From: Stictocephala bisonia
Taxonomy: Eukaryota > Arthropoda > Insecta > Hemiptera > Membracidae
Length of the DNA stretch: 64,000 nucleotides
Direction: 5' to 3'
Assembly (NCBI GenBank): GCA_035578905.1
Contig: JAQJVL010000002.1
Span: 10,788,717 to 10,852,716 of the forward strand
Positions 22,961-33,524 of the stretch are shown one piece after another (positions within the stretch are counted from its first letter, which is position 1; every line of letters begins with the position of its first letter). Below the pieces are notes generated by a model. The model saw only the letters and a program-made list of their open reading frames with translations. It searched no databases and was not told the DNA's origin. The position numbers were made by a program, and so were the translations under genes.

Positions 22961-23257
22961 TCTTTCATTGTCTTTAAATAGGCATATTACATCATCAACA
23001 TATCTGAAATAATAGATAGTCTGTGAAAGATACTTATTACATTCATTTAGTATAAATTTGTCTTTTATGTTGTCGAGGAATATGTCTGCTAATAGTCCAT
23101 CAGGAATAGGTGAACCCATTCCTAATCCATCATTTTGAATGTAATAATTATTGTTGAAAGTGAAATAATTTTGTCAGAACTCAGTTAGGACAATTATTTC
23201 TTCAATTTCTTGTGATGAAAGAATATTTTGTTCTGTTAGATTGATTTTCTCTTAATT
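22961..23257 (-). pseudogene. Penelope-like RT fragment (PLE-2)
   Basis: Positions 22961-23175 duplicate 18576-18789. Beyond that it continues upstream where PLE-1 is cut by X. Minus-strand codons read EKINLTEQNILSSQEIEEII, then VLTEF, a stop, then QNYFTFNNNYYIQNDGLGMG and SPIPDGLLADIF. The stop lies at a site where PLEs usually have a residue between F and QN. This shows that X interrupted, or was recombined into, a continuous PLE reverse transcriptase. Confidence 0.8.
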
Positions 23258-23709
23258 TTTGTAATCTTATCTTCCAACCGTCCCATTGACTTGAGGAAGC
23301 ATGCTATATCTTAATCTGAGAACGAGACAGTCTCTTGTAACAACTAACATGCACTTACAATCACTTGACGTTTGATAAAACATTAATGATGTGATTTATG
23401 AAAATAGTACTTCCAAAACTTTTAATATAAGTTCATTTTATACAAAATAAACAATTGGTTATTTATTTTACTAAAACCTGTAATAAATACAAAATTATGG
23501 AATGAATTTTATTTAGACTATCATGATTATAAGATGAAATATACATTTATATTGACTGGATAGTTAATAAAAAATAATACATAATTCACAGGGTGCCCGT
23601 AAAGAGCATATAGTTCTTTGTGAATCATCCAGTCATCCAGTTATCCTGTGGATGAGTATGACTCTTGACGTATCGTTATATACGGGAATTCGTGCGTATT
23701 TTAAGGTGA
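23258..23709. other. AT-rich sequence, nothing recognised
   Basis: It lies upstream of PLE-2 on the minus strand, and the reading frame is no longer recognisable as PLE. Confidence 0.35.
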
Positions 23710-24053
23710 ATATGAATTATTGTGTATATAGAGTGTGGATGACCTGTGTAGTCTAGTTACTAACCGGGTTTGACGTATGCTGAAAAAGGATCATTCATTC
23801 AGGAGGACGTATGCTCAGGTTCTAGGGCAACTAAGGGACCTACAGCTTTACCTGGAGTCCGAACCATTTAATATTAGTCTAATTTTCAGCTATTGACAAG
23901 CCTGACAATCAGTTCTCTCCCCTAAGCAACATCCAGATCGAAACTACTCCCCAATACGCACACCCCAGACTTCTAGTAATGTTTAAGTCGATGATAACCA
24001 TTGATCAGACGCAATGCTAGTATTAAGATGAACGAGTATAGAACCTTTCGCCT
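23710..24053 (-). repeat. Family R copy (R5), source of the 78-bp array
   Basis: It matches R2 and R9 from GTGTGGATGACC through AGGGACCTACAGCTTTACC, CACCCCAGACTTCTAG and GATAACCATTGATCAGACGC to CGAGTATAGAACCTTTCGCC. At 24054 it passes without a break into the 78-bp array, whose first unit is its own head. Confidence 0.8.
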
Positions 24054-24436
24054 ACGATCTCCTCAGCACTTTGTGTCCCCAAGTAGCTGGGTTCCCGCAG
24101 TGCGCCACTAGTGCCGACAATACAATCGCCTCCGATCTCCTCAGCACTTTGTGTCCCCAAGTATCTGGGTTCTCGCACTGCGCCACTAGTGCCGACAATA
24201 CAATCATCTCCGATCTCCTCAGCACTTTGTGTCCCCAAGTTGCTGGGTTCCCGCACTGCACCACTAGTACCGACAATACTATTAACTCCGATATCCTCAG
24301 CACTTTGTGTCCCTAAGAAGCTGGGTTCCCGCAGTGCGTCACTAGTGCCGACAATACAATCACCTCCGATCTTGTCAGCACTTTGTGTCCCCAAGTAGCT
24401 GGGTTCCCACACTGCGCCACTAGTGTAGACAATACT
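24054..24436 (+). repeat. 78-bp minisatellite, left part (5 units)
   Basis: Units begin CCGATCTCCTCAGCACTTTG at 24054, 24132, 24210, 24288 and 24366, with an exact 78-bp period. Each contains CCCCAAGTAGCTGGGTTCCC and GCGCCACTAGTGCCGACAAT. This is the head of family R in reverse orientation. Because 78 is a multiple of three, several frames stay open; they are not genes. The fifth unit is interrupted at 24436 by the retrotransposon. Confidence 0.95.
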
Positions 24437-24715
24437 ATTTATTTATTTATTTTTTTATTTATTTATTTTGTCACATAATATTATTACATAGTGCAGTAAT
24501 TGCTGCTGTAACATATGACACGTCTTATGAACTAGGATTTAGTCTAGTCTTAAAATTAGATTTTCCACTTATATTTGTTATATTTACTTATATTTATGAA
24601 TTTACAATGTCTGATAAACGTGTTTATTTTTTACATAAATACATATACACATACACACCCATATACACACATATACAACCACATACACACATACATACAC
24701 ACACACACACACACA

Positions 24716-24855
<140 letters not shown>

Positions 24856-24883
24856 TATATATATATATAAATCGGCATAATGC

Positions 24884-26647
24884 TTAATCAGTATTATCAT
24901 TAAGAAATTCGTTGACTGAATAGTAGGCCTGATGGATTAGGTGATCTTTCAGAAGACTTTTAAATTTGTTTAAGTTGGTTTCTTCCCGAATAAATCGTGG
25001 CAGGTGATTAAACATCCTCAAGCCAGAGTAGTGAGGAGCGCGCTCATAAAGCGTTGTACGATGAATTGGGTAACGTAGAAGAGACGAATCTCTCAAAGAG
25101 TACCCATAGCGACGCCGATCTCTCTCAACTACTTGTTTGAGTTTACACTGCAATATTGTTTCGTAAATGTAAAGGCTGGGGAGGGTTAGTATTTTCAACT
25201 CTTTAAAAAGAAACTTGCACGATTCTCTGAAACCAATGTTTCCTATAATTCTGATGCATGACTTTTGAATTTTAAAAATCTTTGAAGAAAATGTTGAATT
25301 TCCCCAAAAGATCACCCCATATCTCAGATGCGGATACACAAAGGCGTAATAAACTGACAAAACAACATGGTTGTCTGTTACTTTGGAGATGACCCTCAGA
25401 GCAAATGAGGCAGAACTTAGTTTGGCTTGTAGATTTTGAATGTGTTGTTTCCAGTTTAAATTTTCGTCTATTGTAACTCCCAGAAAACAGGAATTGTTTG
25501 TAGTGTGGATTATATCTGTGTTATGAGAGATTGAAATTTTGTTTTCTGTTCGTTTAGTACCAAATTGGATTAGTTGAGATTTTTCTGTGTTCAACTTCAA
25601 GCCATTTGCTGTAAACCAGTCATTTGCTTGCTTAAAGACCTCATTTGCAGACAATCTCAAGCACTCCAAATTGGTTCTGAATATGGTCAGTGTTGTGTGA
25701 TCTGCAAAGAGCGTCACCTTCGCATTATCGATGTTCCCGGGAAGGTCGTTTACATAGAGTAAATAGAGGATTGGCCCTAAAATAGATCCTTGAGGGACAC
25801 CACGAGAGCAGACCTCTCAGGGAGATCGATAGCGACTTGACTCACTGTCAGAGTACTCGACGCACTGTTTTCGTCGCCAGAGGTAGGACTGAAACCAGTC
25901 AAGCACCTTTCCTCTAATTCCATAGAGCTCCAGCTTGCCAAGCAACACAGCATGGTCCACGCAGTCAAATGCTTTACTAAGGTCACAGAACACAGAAGCT
26001 GCTTGGCCTTTTTTATCGATTTGATCTGCTACTGAATTAATTAAAGATATTATTGCTGCTTGAGTTGAGAGCCCCTTACGAAATCCAAACTGGCAGTCAG
26101 TGAGAATATTGTTAGTATCCAAGAAACTCACAACTCTAGCTAGCATGACATGTTCAAAGACTTTGGATAAGACGGGAAGTAATGCAATTGGCCTGTAGTT
26201 GGTGAGGAGCAAGGGATTCTTTTTTTTGAAAATAGGTCTGATGACTGCATATTTCAATTTTTCGGGAAAAGTCCCTGTAACAAAAGACTGGTTTACCAGC
26301 TGGCTGAGGGGCTTAGATATAATGTGGGCACTTGCTTTCAAGACACTGACAGGTATTTCATCCCACCCAACAAACTTTTTTGACTTGAGAGACATAAGAG
26401 AATGATAGATTTCGGTGCATGAAGCTGGTTGTATAAAAAAGGAATTTTTACTCCTGTTTCCGGGTTTTCCCGCGAGGCCTAATGCTTGTCCCTCATTAAT
26501 TTTTAGCCCAAGAGAGTCTGTTATGTGAAGAAAAAAGCTCCCAAAGACACTAGCAACTTCATGGGGGTCACTTATTTTATGGCCCTCATGTTCCAACGTA
26601 ATATTTTCATTTTTTCTTTTAACTTTACCAGTTTCTTTGTGCACCAC
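24884..26647 (-). pseudogene. LINE-A reverse transcriptase, one internal stop
   Basis: It copies element RNA into DNA at the target. Motifs in order: KKNPLLLTNYRPIALLPVLS (fingers), DCQFGFRKGLSTQAA, VFCDLSKAFDCVDH (catalytic D), then GVPQGSILGP, and TLFADHTTL. The last should be FADD; the second aspartate is His here (GAC to CAC), which should abolish activity. Next come GLKLNTEKSQ and FLGVTIDENLNWKQHI, and a thumb and C-terminal region ending NEFLNDNTD. An in-frame TGA at 25817-25819 divides the frame just before GVPQG, but 24884-25717 and 25817-26647 are in the same frame. Upstream it connects to the endonuclease through a frameshift at a short (AAAAC)n run, about 26660-26680. Confidence 0.9.
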
Positions 26648-26760
26648 ATTCCAGACTGATTTTGTTTTGTTTTGTTTTCCGCATCTGAGATAAGCCGCTC
26701 GTTTGCACTGCGTTTTGCCGACTGAACAATCTTTTTAAGCCTTTTGCAGTGTTGCCTATA

Positions 26761-27838
26761 CTAGGCAGTGAGCAGTGGGCAGCCGCGGGCTCTTTGTTCA
26801 ACGAACAACCTACGCTTAGCCGCACATAGCTCCCTTATTTCCATTGTTATCCATTGCGGCCTGCCCCCAGTGGCCCTCACTGTGACAGGGTTCAAAGGGA
26901 AACATTCTTGAAACCTTGAGTTAAATTCTCTCAAGAATGTGTCAAAGTTTGAATCCACGTCCCCGAAAGAGAGCTCAAGATCCTCAAACCCACCCCGAGA
27001 TAGACTGGACACAAACTTAGACACATTGCCTTTACTAAATTTTCGCTTGAGAAATGACTTACTTTTTGATTTGATTGTAGACAACTTCAGGTTTATGGTA
27101 AGAGCTTTATGGTCTGAAAGCCCGGGTTCAAGGATTTTTTGGGCAGTGGCTGCAAAGTTTGTCATTATATTGTCTATAGGCCTACATTTACCAGACAAAT
27201 TAGTTATACGTGCTGGTGCAAAAAAATTGAAATGATAGCCAGAGGAGGCTAATATAGAAGATAAGTCATGTTTTGAAAAGTTGTCAACCATGAGATCAAT
27301 ATTAAAATCACCACCAATCACTACGGATGAGTTAGGTCTTTTAGATGATATTTTTCCAAATAGCTCTTCTAGCTTTTGAAAGAAGATTTTTAAGCTACTG
27401 TCTGGCGTACGGTATAAGGCCACTACGATGCAGGATCCGTTCCCCTTAATCTGAATTTCGGTTAATGCGTACTCGAAGATCGAGTCAATGCAAGCAACCT
27501 TTATGCCCGGAACCTGCACCGCAGCAACTTCACTCCCCACCAAAACAGCAACTCCTCCCCCTCTGTTGGTACCCCTGGAGTAGCAAGACGCCACTCTAAA
27601 ATTTGGAAGAGTGTCGAGTAGAAACTTATTTTGATTGTTGGTCCACGTTTCGCATAAGCATATTGCCATTGGCAAATTTGTCAGTGTTTCAAGAAAAATT
27701 CCAAACTCATCTAATTTCTCCACGACACTTCTTATGTTGTAAGAGAGAATGGCGGTAGAGCCCGAGGCGTCCTGGAGTCTATGCCCTTTTCCTCCCTTCT
27801 TTCTGGTACTGGAATTTGGTACAGGATCTGTAAAAAAG
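26761..27838 (-). pseudogene. LINE-A endonuclease (EEP family)
   Basis: It would nick target DNA to prime reverse transcription. The frame can be read from about 27838, giving STAILSYNIRSVVEKLDEF (N-terminal Asn), then CLCETW (catalytic Glu), VVALYRTPD, VVIGGDFNID (Asp and Asn), PIDNIMTN and LSDHKAL (terminal Asp-His). All key residues are present. It ends at a TAG (26761-26763), after which the same frame continues with YRQHCKRLKKIVQSAKR up to the frameshift before the RT. The first ATG in the open frame is at 27723, but homology starts earlier, so that ATG is probably not the original start. Confidence 0.88.
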
Positions 27839-28350
27839 CTATATCATATATATTACTAGACACATTATTACTACAACTATGAGAGTCATTGTGAGATGGA
27901 GTTTCAGGTTTTGATCTGGAATCCAGAGGCGGGTGGGGACGCAAACTGGGTGAGGGGGGTTTGCGACCCACGTCTTCACTGTCCGAAGCAACTGGAGGAA
28001 GTGGAGGAAAGCCCTCCATGGATAATTGAAACGGTTGATGCACGGAGTACGAGATGGCAGAAACATCAGCAGGTTGGCTGGGATCAGTGGACTCATGACT
28101 GGAACGACGCTGTGTGGCCGGATATCTAGGAGAGGGTGCCGGAACCGATTTTGTTTTAGTTTGAATCATGTTGCTAACGGGTGGGACAACTCCACCGTGA
28201 ACTCTAGTTGTAGTGGTATCTTGTGATATATAGCAAGCAATGAGTTGTGCAAGGAGGCGTTTTCTAGACTTACTTAGATGAAGGCCATGCCTCGTATAGT
28301 GTCCTCTCTTCAGATGCTTATTGGCGTCTAAAAACCGGATCTTAGCATTA
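27732..28350 (-). pseudogene. C-terminal part of the upstream LINE-A ORF
   Basis: From 28350 the frame reads CNAKIRFLDANKHLKRGHYT then RHGLHLSKSRKRLLAQLIA, followed by a Ser/Pro-rich linker of about 150 residues. HGLHLxxxGKxxLA is the closing block of SGNH-type esterase domains found in ORF1 of some CR1/Jockey-like elements; the match is to this block only. The frame ends at 27732 and overlaps the endonuclease frame. A T6 run near 27832-27840 is a likely indel site, so the two may once have been one reading frame. Codons before 28350 come from the minisatellite and do not belong to the ORF. Confidence 0.6.
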
Positions 28351-28810
28351 CATCCGATCTCCTCAGCACTTTGTGACCCCAAGTTGCTGGGTTCCCACAC
28401 TGCGCCACTAGTGCCGACAATACTATTAACTCCGATATCCTCAGCACTTTGTGTCCCCAAGAAGCTGGGTTCCCGCAGTGCGTCACTAGTGCCGACAATA
28501 CAATCACCTCCGATCTCTCAGCACTTTGTGTCCCCAAGTAGCTGGGTTTCCCAACTGCGCCACTAGTGTAGACAATACTAATACATCCGATCTCCTCAGC
28601 ACTTTGTGTCCCCAAGTCGCTGGGTTCCCACACTGCGCCACTAGTGCCGACAATACTATTAACTCTGATATCCTCAGCACTTTGTGCCCCCAAGTTGCTG
28701 GGTTCCCACACTGCGCCAGTAGTGCCCACAATACAATCACCTCCGATCTCCTCAGCACTTTGTGCCCCCAAGTTGCTGGGTTCTTACACTACGCCACTAA
28801 TGCCGATACT
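28351..28810 (+). repeat. 78-bp minisatellite, right part (6 units)
   Basis: Unit starts are at 28354, 28432, 28510, 28587, 28665 and 28743. One unit has lost a base (CTCTCA for CTCCTCA). It is the same unit as 24054-24436. Variant tags (ATTAACTCCGATATCC, TGTAGACAATACTAATACAT) recur in several units, suggesting block duplication. The last unit decays near GCCGATACTTAAATC. Confidence 0.95.
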
Positions 28811-29159
28811 TAAATCTGTTTGCATAAGACATTTGATTTACTTCTCTTCCAATTTACGTTCACATATTTTGATACATGCCCAAACTTTACATTATGCAGT
28901 GTATAAAAGGATTTACCATTCATGCTCAATTCATATGACTCTTGATAAATCCTCATTCTCACGTTATATTAATCTTTATGCACACCTTCTCCCTGTTGAG
29001 CTTATTACTTTAGGATCCATCTACCAACTTTAGATTCATATAGACAGTTTCACTGAACTTCCCTTAGCATAATAACTAGTCTTCTGTTGACCCTGAGGAG
29101 CCATTAATTCGGTCCCTTAGAATAATGAGATCGTTTGAATAATGCTACCGTTATTCCAT
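28811..29159. other. Sequence with nothing recognised
   Basis: The 129-codon frame reaching to 29033 is mostly carried by the minisatellite at its 5' end and has no recognised product. Confidence 0.4.
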
Positions 29160-29430
29160 TAAAAGTTAAAGGATGTCTTACTTTACTAGGGCAAGTTAGG
29201 GCAGAGATGCCCTCTTTAATACGTAACCTAGGGACCAATGACTAATGGGTGACTCTCTACCACCACCAGTGACAAGGTAGATAGGCTGCAATATTTGGTG
29301 CAAGCATGAAATACGTCTCCTAGCATCCATCCAAAGAACAGCCACGCTCGATGTAGCTTGACGCTGTTATCTGGAAATAACGTCGGGACCCTCCTACTAA
29401 AGCTACTGGCAAATATTTCCAAAAGTTCCA
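29160..29430 (+). repeat. Family A, diverged copy 3
   Basis: Same order of blocks as 17117-17426: AAAGGATGTCTTACTTTACT, GATGCCCTCTTTAATACG, AACCTAGGGACCAATG, then AACAGCCACGCTCGATG and the closing AAAGCTACTGGC. It is clearly older than the pair at 17207 and 22741. Confidence 0.75.
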
Positions 29431-29655
29431 ACGTGTACATTTTAACATGATTTTTATATGCAGGAAAATCAGGGACCAATGAAAAACCCATCAATCTTTG
29501 TAATTCTTTCCAAGGAACTCAGGTGTTTTGAAACGTGAAAGTAACCCCTCCCCCAACGGGGTTTTTCAGTGTTTCTGGTGTTTACTAGAGAAGTATGCTA
29601 AGATATTGTCACGTAACAGGCTGTAAAAGGCTCCCTCGTGGCTCAAACCGGCCAA

Positions 29656-29745
29656 TTAGAGTAAACTTGCTCCTTGTTTGGCACACTTATCTGCTTCCTT
29701 GTTTTCCTTACACCTAACATGACCCGTGTACCCGGATAACATTAT
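29656..29745 (-). pseudogene. RNase H C-terminal relic of a non-LTR element
   Basis: The minus strand reads MLSGYTGHVRCKENKEADKC then AKQGASLL and a stop. The pattern GHxGxxxNExADxxAKxGA is the last block of RNase H domains in I, Jockey, R1 or Loa type elements; here it is GHVRCKENKEADKCAKQGA. Only about 30 codons survive. Confidence 0.55.
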
Positions 29746-29809
29746 TTTAGTTTTTTATTTTCATTTGTCTTTATAGTCAAGTTAGGGCAAATACGGTGTG
29801 CAGCTTAGA

Positions 29810-29995
29810 AAGAGCCAATTATTTATATAACAGTACCAGGAAAATTTAAGGGACCTATGCCTTTTAATGAAATCAGAACCACGTAATATTTGTTTGATTT
29901 TTGCCTAATCAGTAAGACTTATACAGAATTCTCTTTCCTGACAACTTACGAATCGGCACATTACCCTGTATGAACACCCTTGACTTATCTAGCTA
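29810..29995 (-). repeat. Family R fragment (R6a), diverged
   Basis: It follows the R tail half: AATTATTTATATAACAGTAC, AAGGGACCTATGCC, AATCAGAACCACGTAATATT, ATGAACACCCTTGACTTATC. About a quarter of the bases differ from R2. Confidence 0.6.
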
Positions 29996-30303
29996 TTAGT
30001 TTCAATATTATACTTTCTGTAATAAATATCCTCACTTGACAAGACCTCACTTAGTGGTTTCTGACCTGTGGTGGTGTTGCCAAGCGTACTACGTTTGACA
30101 TTTGTGGAGGCATAAATCCACCTGAAGATTGTTAATTTGTTTAAACATTTCAAAAGAACAATCCTTAAACATAATACGTGAAGCCATCTTTTGTCAACGA
30201 AACCCATCCCGTATTTCTTCATCAATTTTGACGATTAAGGTGTAGTTAACAAATGTGTAGTTGTGCAATAAAAAAATTCGTAGTTGTGCAATAAGGTTTC
30301 AAT

Positions 30304-30527
30304 TACTAACACATTCTAAATCTTCGGGGTTCGACCGCGTCACTGGGCTATGTACAAACATTGCCGACGATTCGGCCACTTTACAGTAAGCCATCCTCAG
30401 GGCGAGACGATCATTTTATCACAGAACGCGACTCTGTGAGACTTACTGTAATGTGGCCAAAACGTTGGCAATGTTTGTACATAGCACAGTGACGCGTCGA
30501 ACCCCGAAGACCTAGAATTTGTTAGTG
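30304..30527. repeat. Foldback element with about 85-bp arms
   Basis: Arms 30306-30390 and 30442-30525 are near-perfect complements (ACATTGCCGACGATTCGGCC facing GGCCAAAACGTTGGCAATGT; TTCGGGGTTCGACC facing its complement), with a loop of about 50 bp. On the minus strand the left arm reads CTGAGGA (30400-30394), then GGCTTAC...GTGGCC and GAAT where a hammerhead core would have GAAA. The layout resembles the PLE terminal motif elsewhere in this window. It may be two PLE or SINE ends joined tail to tail. No coding capacity. Confidence 0.8.
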
Positions 30528-31101
30528 ATAGTGATGACCGTGGAAGCCTATCCATAAAGAAGGTTTCAATTGTTCAATATTTTTACCATGAAGGATACAG
30601 GAAGCCCTCAAAGTACGATTTTTTGCCATAAAAGTAACATGAAGAAGGATTAAAATTAGTCAAAATGTAACAGCCGTTCAAATGTAAACAAGGATGTATA
30701 CGTAATTTTAACAGCTGTTAGAATGTACATAATGATGTTTATAATATTGAGAAGGTTAATAGATCCTAATCTAAGTAATAACATTGGGCATTTCTATTTC
30801 AACTGTAAATAGGTTGAAACTCAAGTACAATGTGTGAGCTACTGGAAATAAATGTATATACTGTATTATGATTTTACTTAATATAGTTTAACCACTAATA
30901 TTTGTTGTCAAAAGTCGTATGCCAAGTCCGAAGGCCGAGGTGTCACGAGCACAGCGAGTGCTGGTATTGGCACGCCAAGCGCGTAGGGGTTTCCTTTAGT
31001 ATATAATTAATGTGATAAAAATAATCTTTAAACAAAGGGAAACAAAAATGTTAAAGACAACATAAAAAAACAGAAAGTCCACCCTCATAATATAAATTCA
31101 T
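30528..31101. other. AT-rich sequence, nothing recognised
   Basis: No supported feature. At 30915-30990 a GC-richer patch (CCGAAGGCCGAGGTGTCACG) stands out from its surroundings without a recognised identity. Confidence 0.35.
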
Positions 31102-31275
31102 AATACCAAACAACTACGTTATAAAACAGTTGCTTTTAGAGAACTGAAACGTGGCAACAATGCAAGACGTAAAGGCGTTGTTGCTACAGTTGCAGCTGGC
31201 TTACATCGTCACACCATTGGTTGTAGCATTCCTAAACTTCTTGTAGTCCCAGCGTTTGCTGTAAGAGCCCTCTGA
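31102..31275 (+). pseudogene. Unrecognised protein-like arm, plus strand
   Basis: Codons read NTKQLRYKTVAFRELKRGNN, then ARRKGVVATVAAGLHRHTIG and CSIPKLLVVPAFAVRAL before TGA. There is no ATG in frame. The inverted copy at 31511-31693 encodes NIKQVDNKT-FKELKHGKNT and ends in the same PKLLVVPAFAVRAL and stop. The arms differ by indels of 6 and 3 bases and keep the stop codon, so the ancestor was probably coding. I do not recognise the family. Confidence 0.5.
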
Positions 31276-31299
31276 AGTCAAATCGGGAATATTAGTAAA

Positions 31300-31440
31300 T
31301 AAACAATAATGAGGACCATTGAGCGAACGCCATGTAGGACAATACGAACCACTGAGAGGACTGAGATCAGAGCCTATCTCCCCCAATATTCTCAACACTT
31401 AGCTCCCGAGTAGCTGGATCACAGCACTACATCACAATGC
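31300..31440 (-). repeat. Family R head fragment (R6b)
   Basis: It contains GCGAACGCCATGTAGGACAA, then TTCTCAACACTTAGCTCCCG and AGTAGCTGGATCACAGCACT, matching the head end of R in reverse. It forms the spacer between the two protein-like arms. Confidence 0.6.
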
Positions 31441-31510
31441 CGACTAAGTAGTTAATTAAGACTACTTTAGTTACTCCAGGACTATGTTTAATACAAGTCA
31501 AGACTTGACT

Positions 31511-31693
31511 TCAGAGTGCTCTTACAGCAAACGCTGGGACTACGAGGAGTTTGGGAGTGGTAGGACCAATGGCGTGATGATGTGATCCAACTGCAACTGT
31601 AGTAACGCCTTTACGTCTTGTATTCTTGCCATGTTTCAGTTCTTTGAAGGTTTTATTATCTACTTGTTTGATATTATGAATTTGAGTAAACAT
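31511..31693 (-). pseudogene. Unrecognised protein-like arm, minus strand
   Basis: A 60-codon frame from ATG (MFTQIHNIKQVDNKT...) to TGA is open here. It aligns with the arm at 31102-31275 over about 55 codons, with conserved basic (RRKGV) and hydrophobic (PKLLVVPAFAVRAL) segments. It is the better preserved of the pair, but nothing shows that it is expressed. Confidence 0.45.
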
Positions 31694-33524
31694 ATTATGA
31701 TCGTGGACTTTACATTATTGTTTCCTATTGTTTATTTATTCTTATCGCATTATTTATATCTTGTGCTATTGTATTATTGTTTGAACCAGTTAAAACTATA
31801 ACTTGAAGGGGATTTTTACCTTGACAAGTTATTACTGCTGTCATATTTTAAACACAGTACTTTTGGCAACACGAAATGCTACTTAAGTCAGAACATTAAA
31901 TAAATAAAGTTTGGATTCCATGACAGGATATGACAGTAGCCCTGTAAAATATCTTACTATCACCAAGAGGCAGTCTAATTATAAGTTGAAAAACATTTAA
32001 AACCTCTTAGCATAGGCACGAGTTGGTTTAAAATGTAAGTTAACTTATCCTGAAAAATTCAAACGAGAAAGAAAATAAGTACATGTAAGATTGTACAAAT
32101 GATTAATTTGGTACATTCTTTTTTAAAGTAGCTTAATAAGTAGAGAACATTATGTAAATTAAAATAATTACCAATATTAACTCATTACTTTTACTGTGTC
32201 ACTGCCAAATTACTATTTTTTTTCCTGCTTTTTTAAAAGAATGGTGTTGGTTGATTTCCAAAATTTATGAGATTGATCCTTTTTACTCATAACTAACACA
32301 TACAGTTAACTATCATATTGAATATTGTAAAATATACATATACACAGTATATATAACACAATGATACCAATATAATTGGGCATAGGTAGAATATATTATT
32401 AATATACTGTTTTTGTAAAAAAAATATTTTTCATTGAAGAATTGGAAACATATACACCAAATAATAAGTTTTAAAATAAGGCTTTAAAATACTAAAATAC
32501 TGATCGAACTTTTAAGGTATCTTTTTTAATATAATATATAATTTTAATACAGCATTAAGATAATACAGTTAAGTAAAAATAGTACGTTTTGCTCATGTAT
32601 ATTTATAAATCATAATTGAAATAACTATTTGTAGGTATGTTTTTTATTCGCGGGAGTCAGTTAAACAGTTTGGTTATACTGTATCGAAAACCGATATTGA
32701 CATTTATTTCTTTACACATATATATATATATAAAAAAAAAGACTGGTAAAACTAAAACATAAAGTCGTCACGAATGTAGGTCAAGAACCAGGAGGAAAAT
32801 ACATTAATAACATATGATTGGTAGCCACGATGAATTATTCAAACATCAGCTCCATTACCTTTTCTGTTCGTGACCTTACTCCCTTACCTACGCAGGCGTG
32901 TAACCATTGTTTAAAGTCCACATCAGGAAAATTTGAAAAACTCATTAATTAACCTTAGATTTCAATCTCAGAGCAGTATATAAAGTTAAAAAGACACTAA
33001 GACCCATTTAAACCAACTAGTTTACGAATGACATTTTTAAAGTAATATGCCATATAATGTGTATTTTAATTATGTGTCAATAAATTAATTGTACTGTCCA
33101 GAACCTTGAACTGTAAGAAAAAGAGGATTTTTTCAACAGAGGATTAGACCTCCCCGGCTACCTGGACCATATGCACCTTTTGACGGCGAAAATTGTACGT
33201 GGAGGTTGGGAACGCTACGACCAATATTGAGACGATATTAGCCATCCGAAACCAAAACAAAGTCTGAACGACTTGCATCGTTTCAAATCTTTATATACAC
33301 CTGAACAATAACCTGTTAAGTGCTTCACTCTAACGCATCTGAGCGCTCTCTTGTCTAAGTCGGGAGATTAATTAAATGGATTATAATAATAGAAAGAAAA
33401 AGAGGGCAATATTTGGCTTATTCAAGATAGAAGCTTTCTTTCCAAATAATCACTGGGATAAAGTAAGAAAAGTACTCAGCTATGTTTTAGAGGATCAGAG
33501 TTTAATGGTGTTTGTTTAAAAATA
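31694..33524. other. AT-rich sequence, nothing recognised
   Basis: Low-complexity AT DNA with short (TA)n runs (32339-32362, 32716-32732). No recognised gene or repeat. Confidence 0.4.

Noticed and set aside
24023..24412. 129-codon minus-strand frame and its overlapping neighbours
   Set aside because: Pure translation of the 78-bp minisatellite, whose period is 26 codons.
25817..25819. In-frame TGA in the RT as a selenocysteine or programmed readthrough site
   Set aside because: The same element has a TAG, a frameshift and a catalytic Asp to His change, so simple decay is the better explanation.
26939..27235. 98-codon plus-strand frame inside LINE-A
   Set aside because: Shadow of the endonuclease frame on the opposite strand.
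28328..28771. 147-codon minus-strand frame
   Set aside because: The same minisatellite; only the part beyond 28350 toward lower coordinates belongs to LINE-A.
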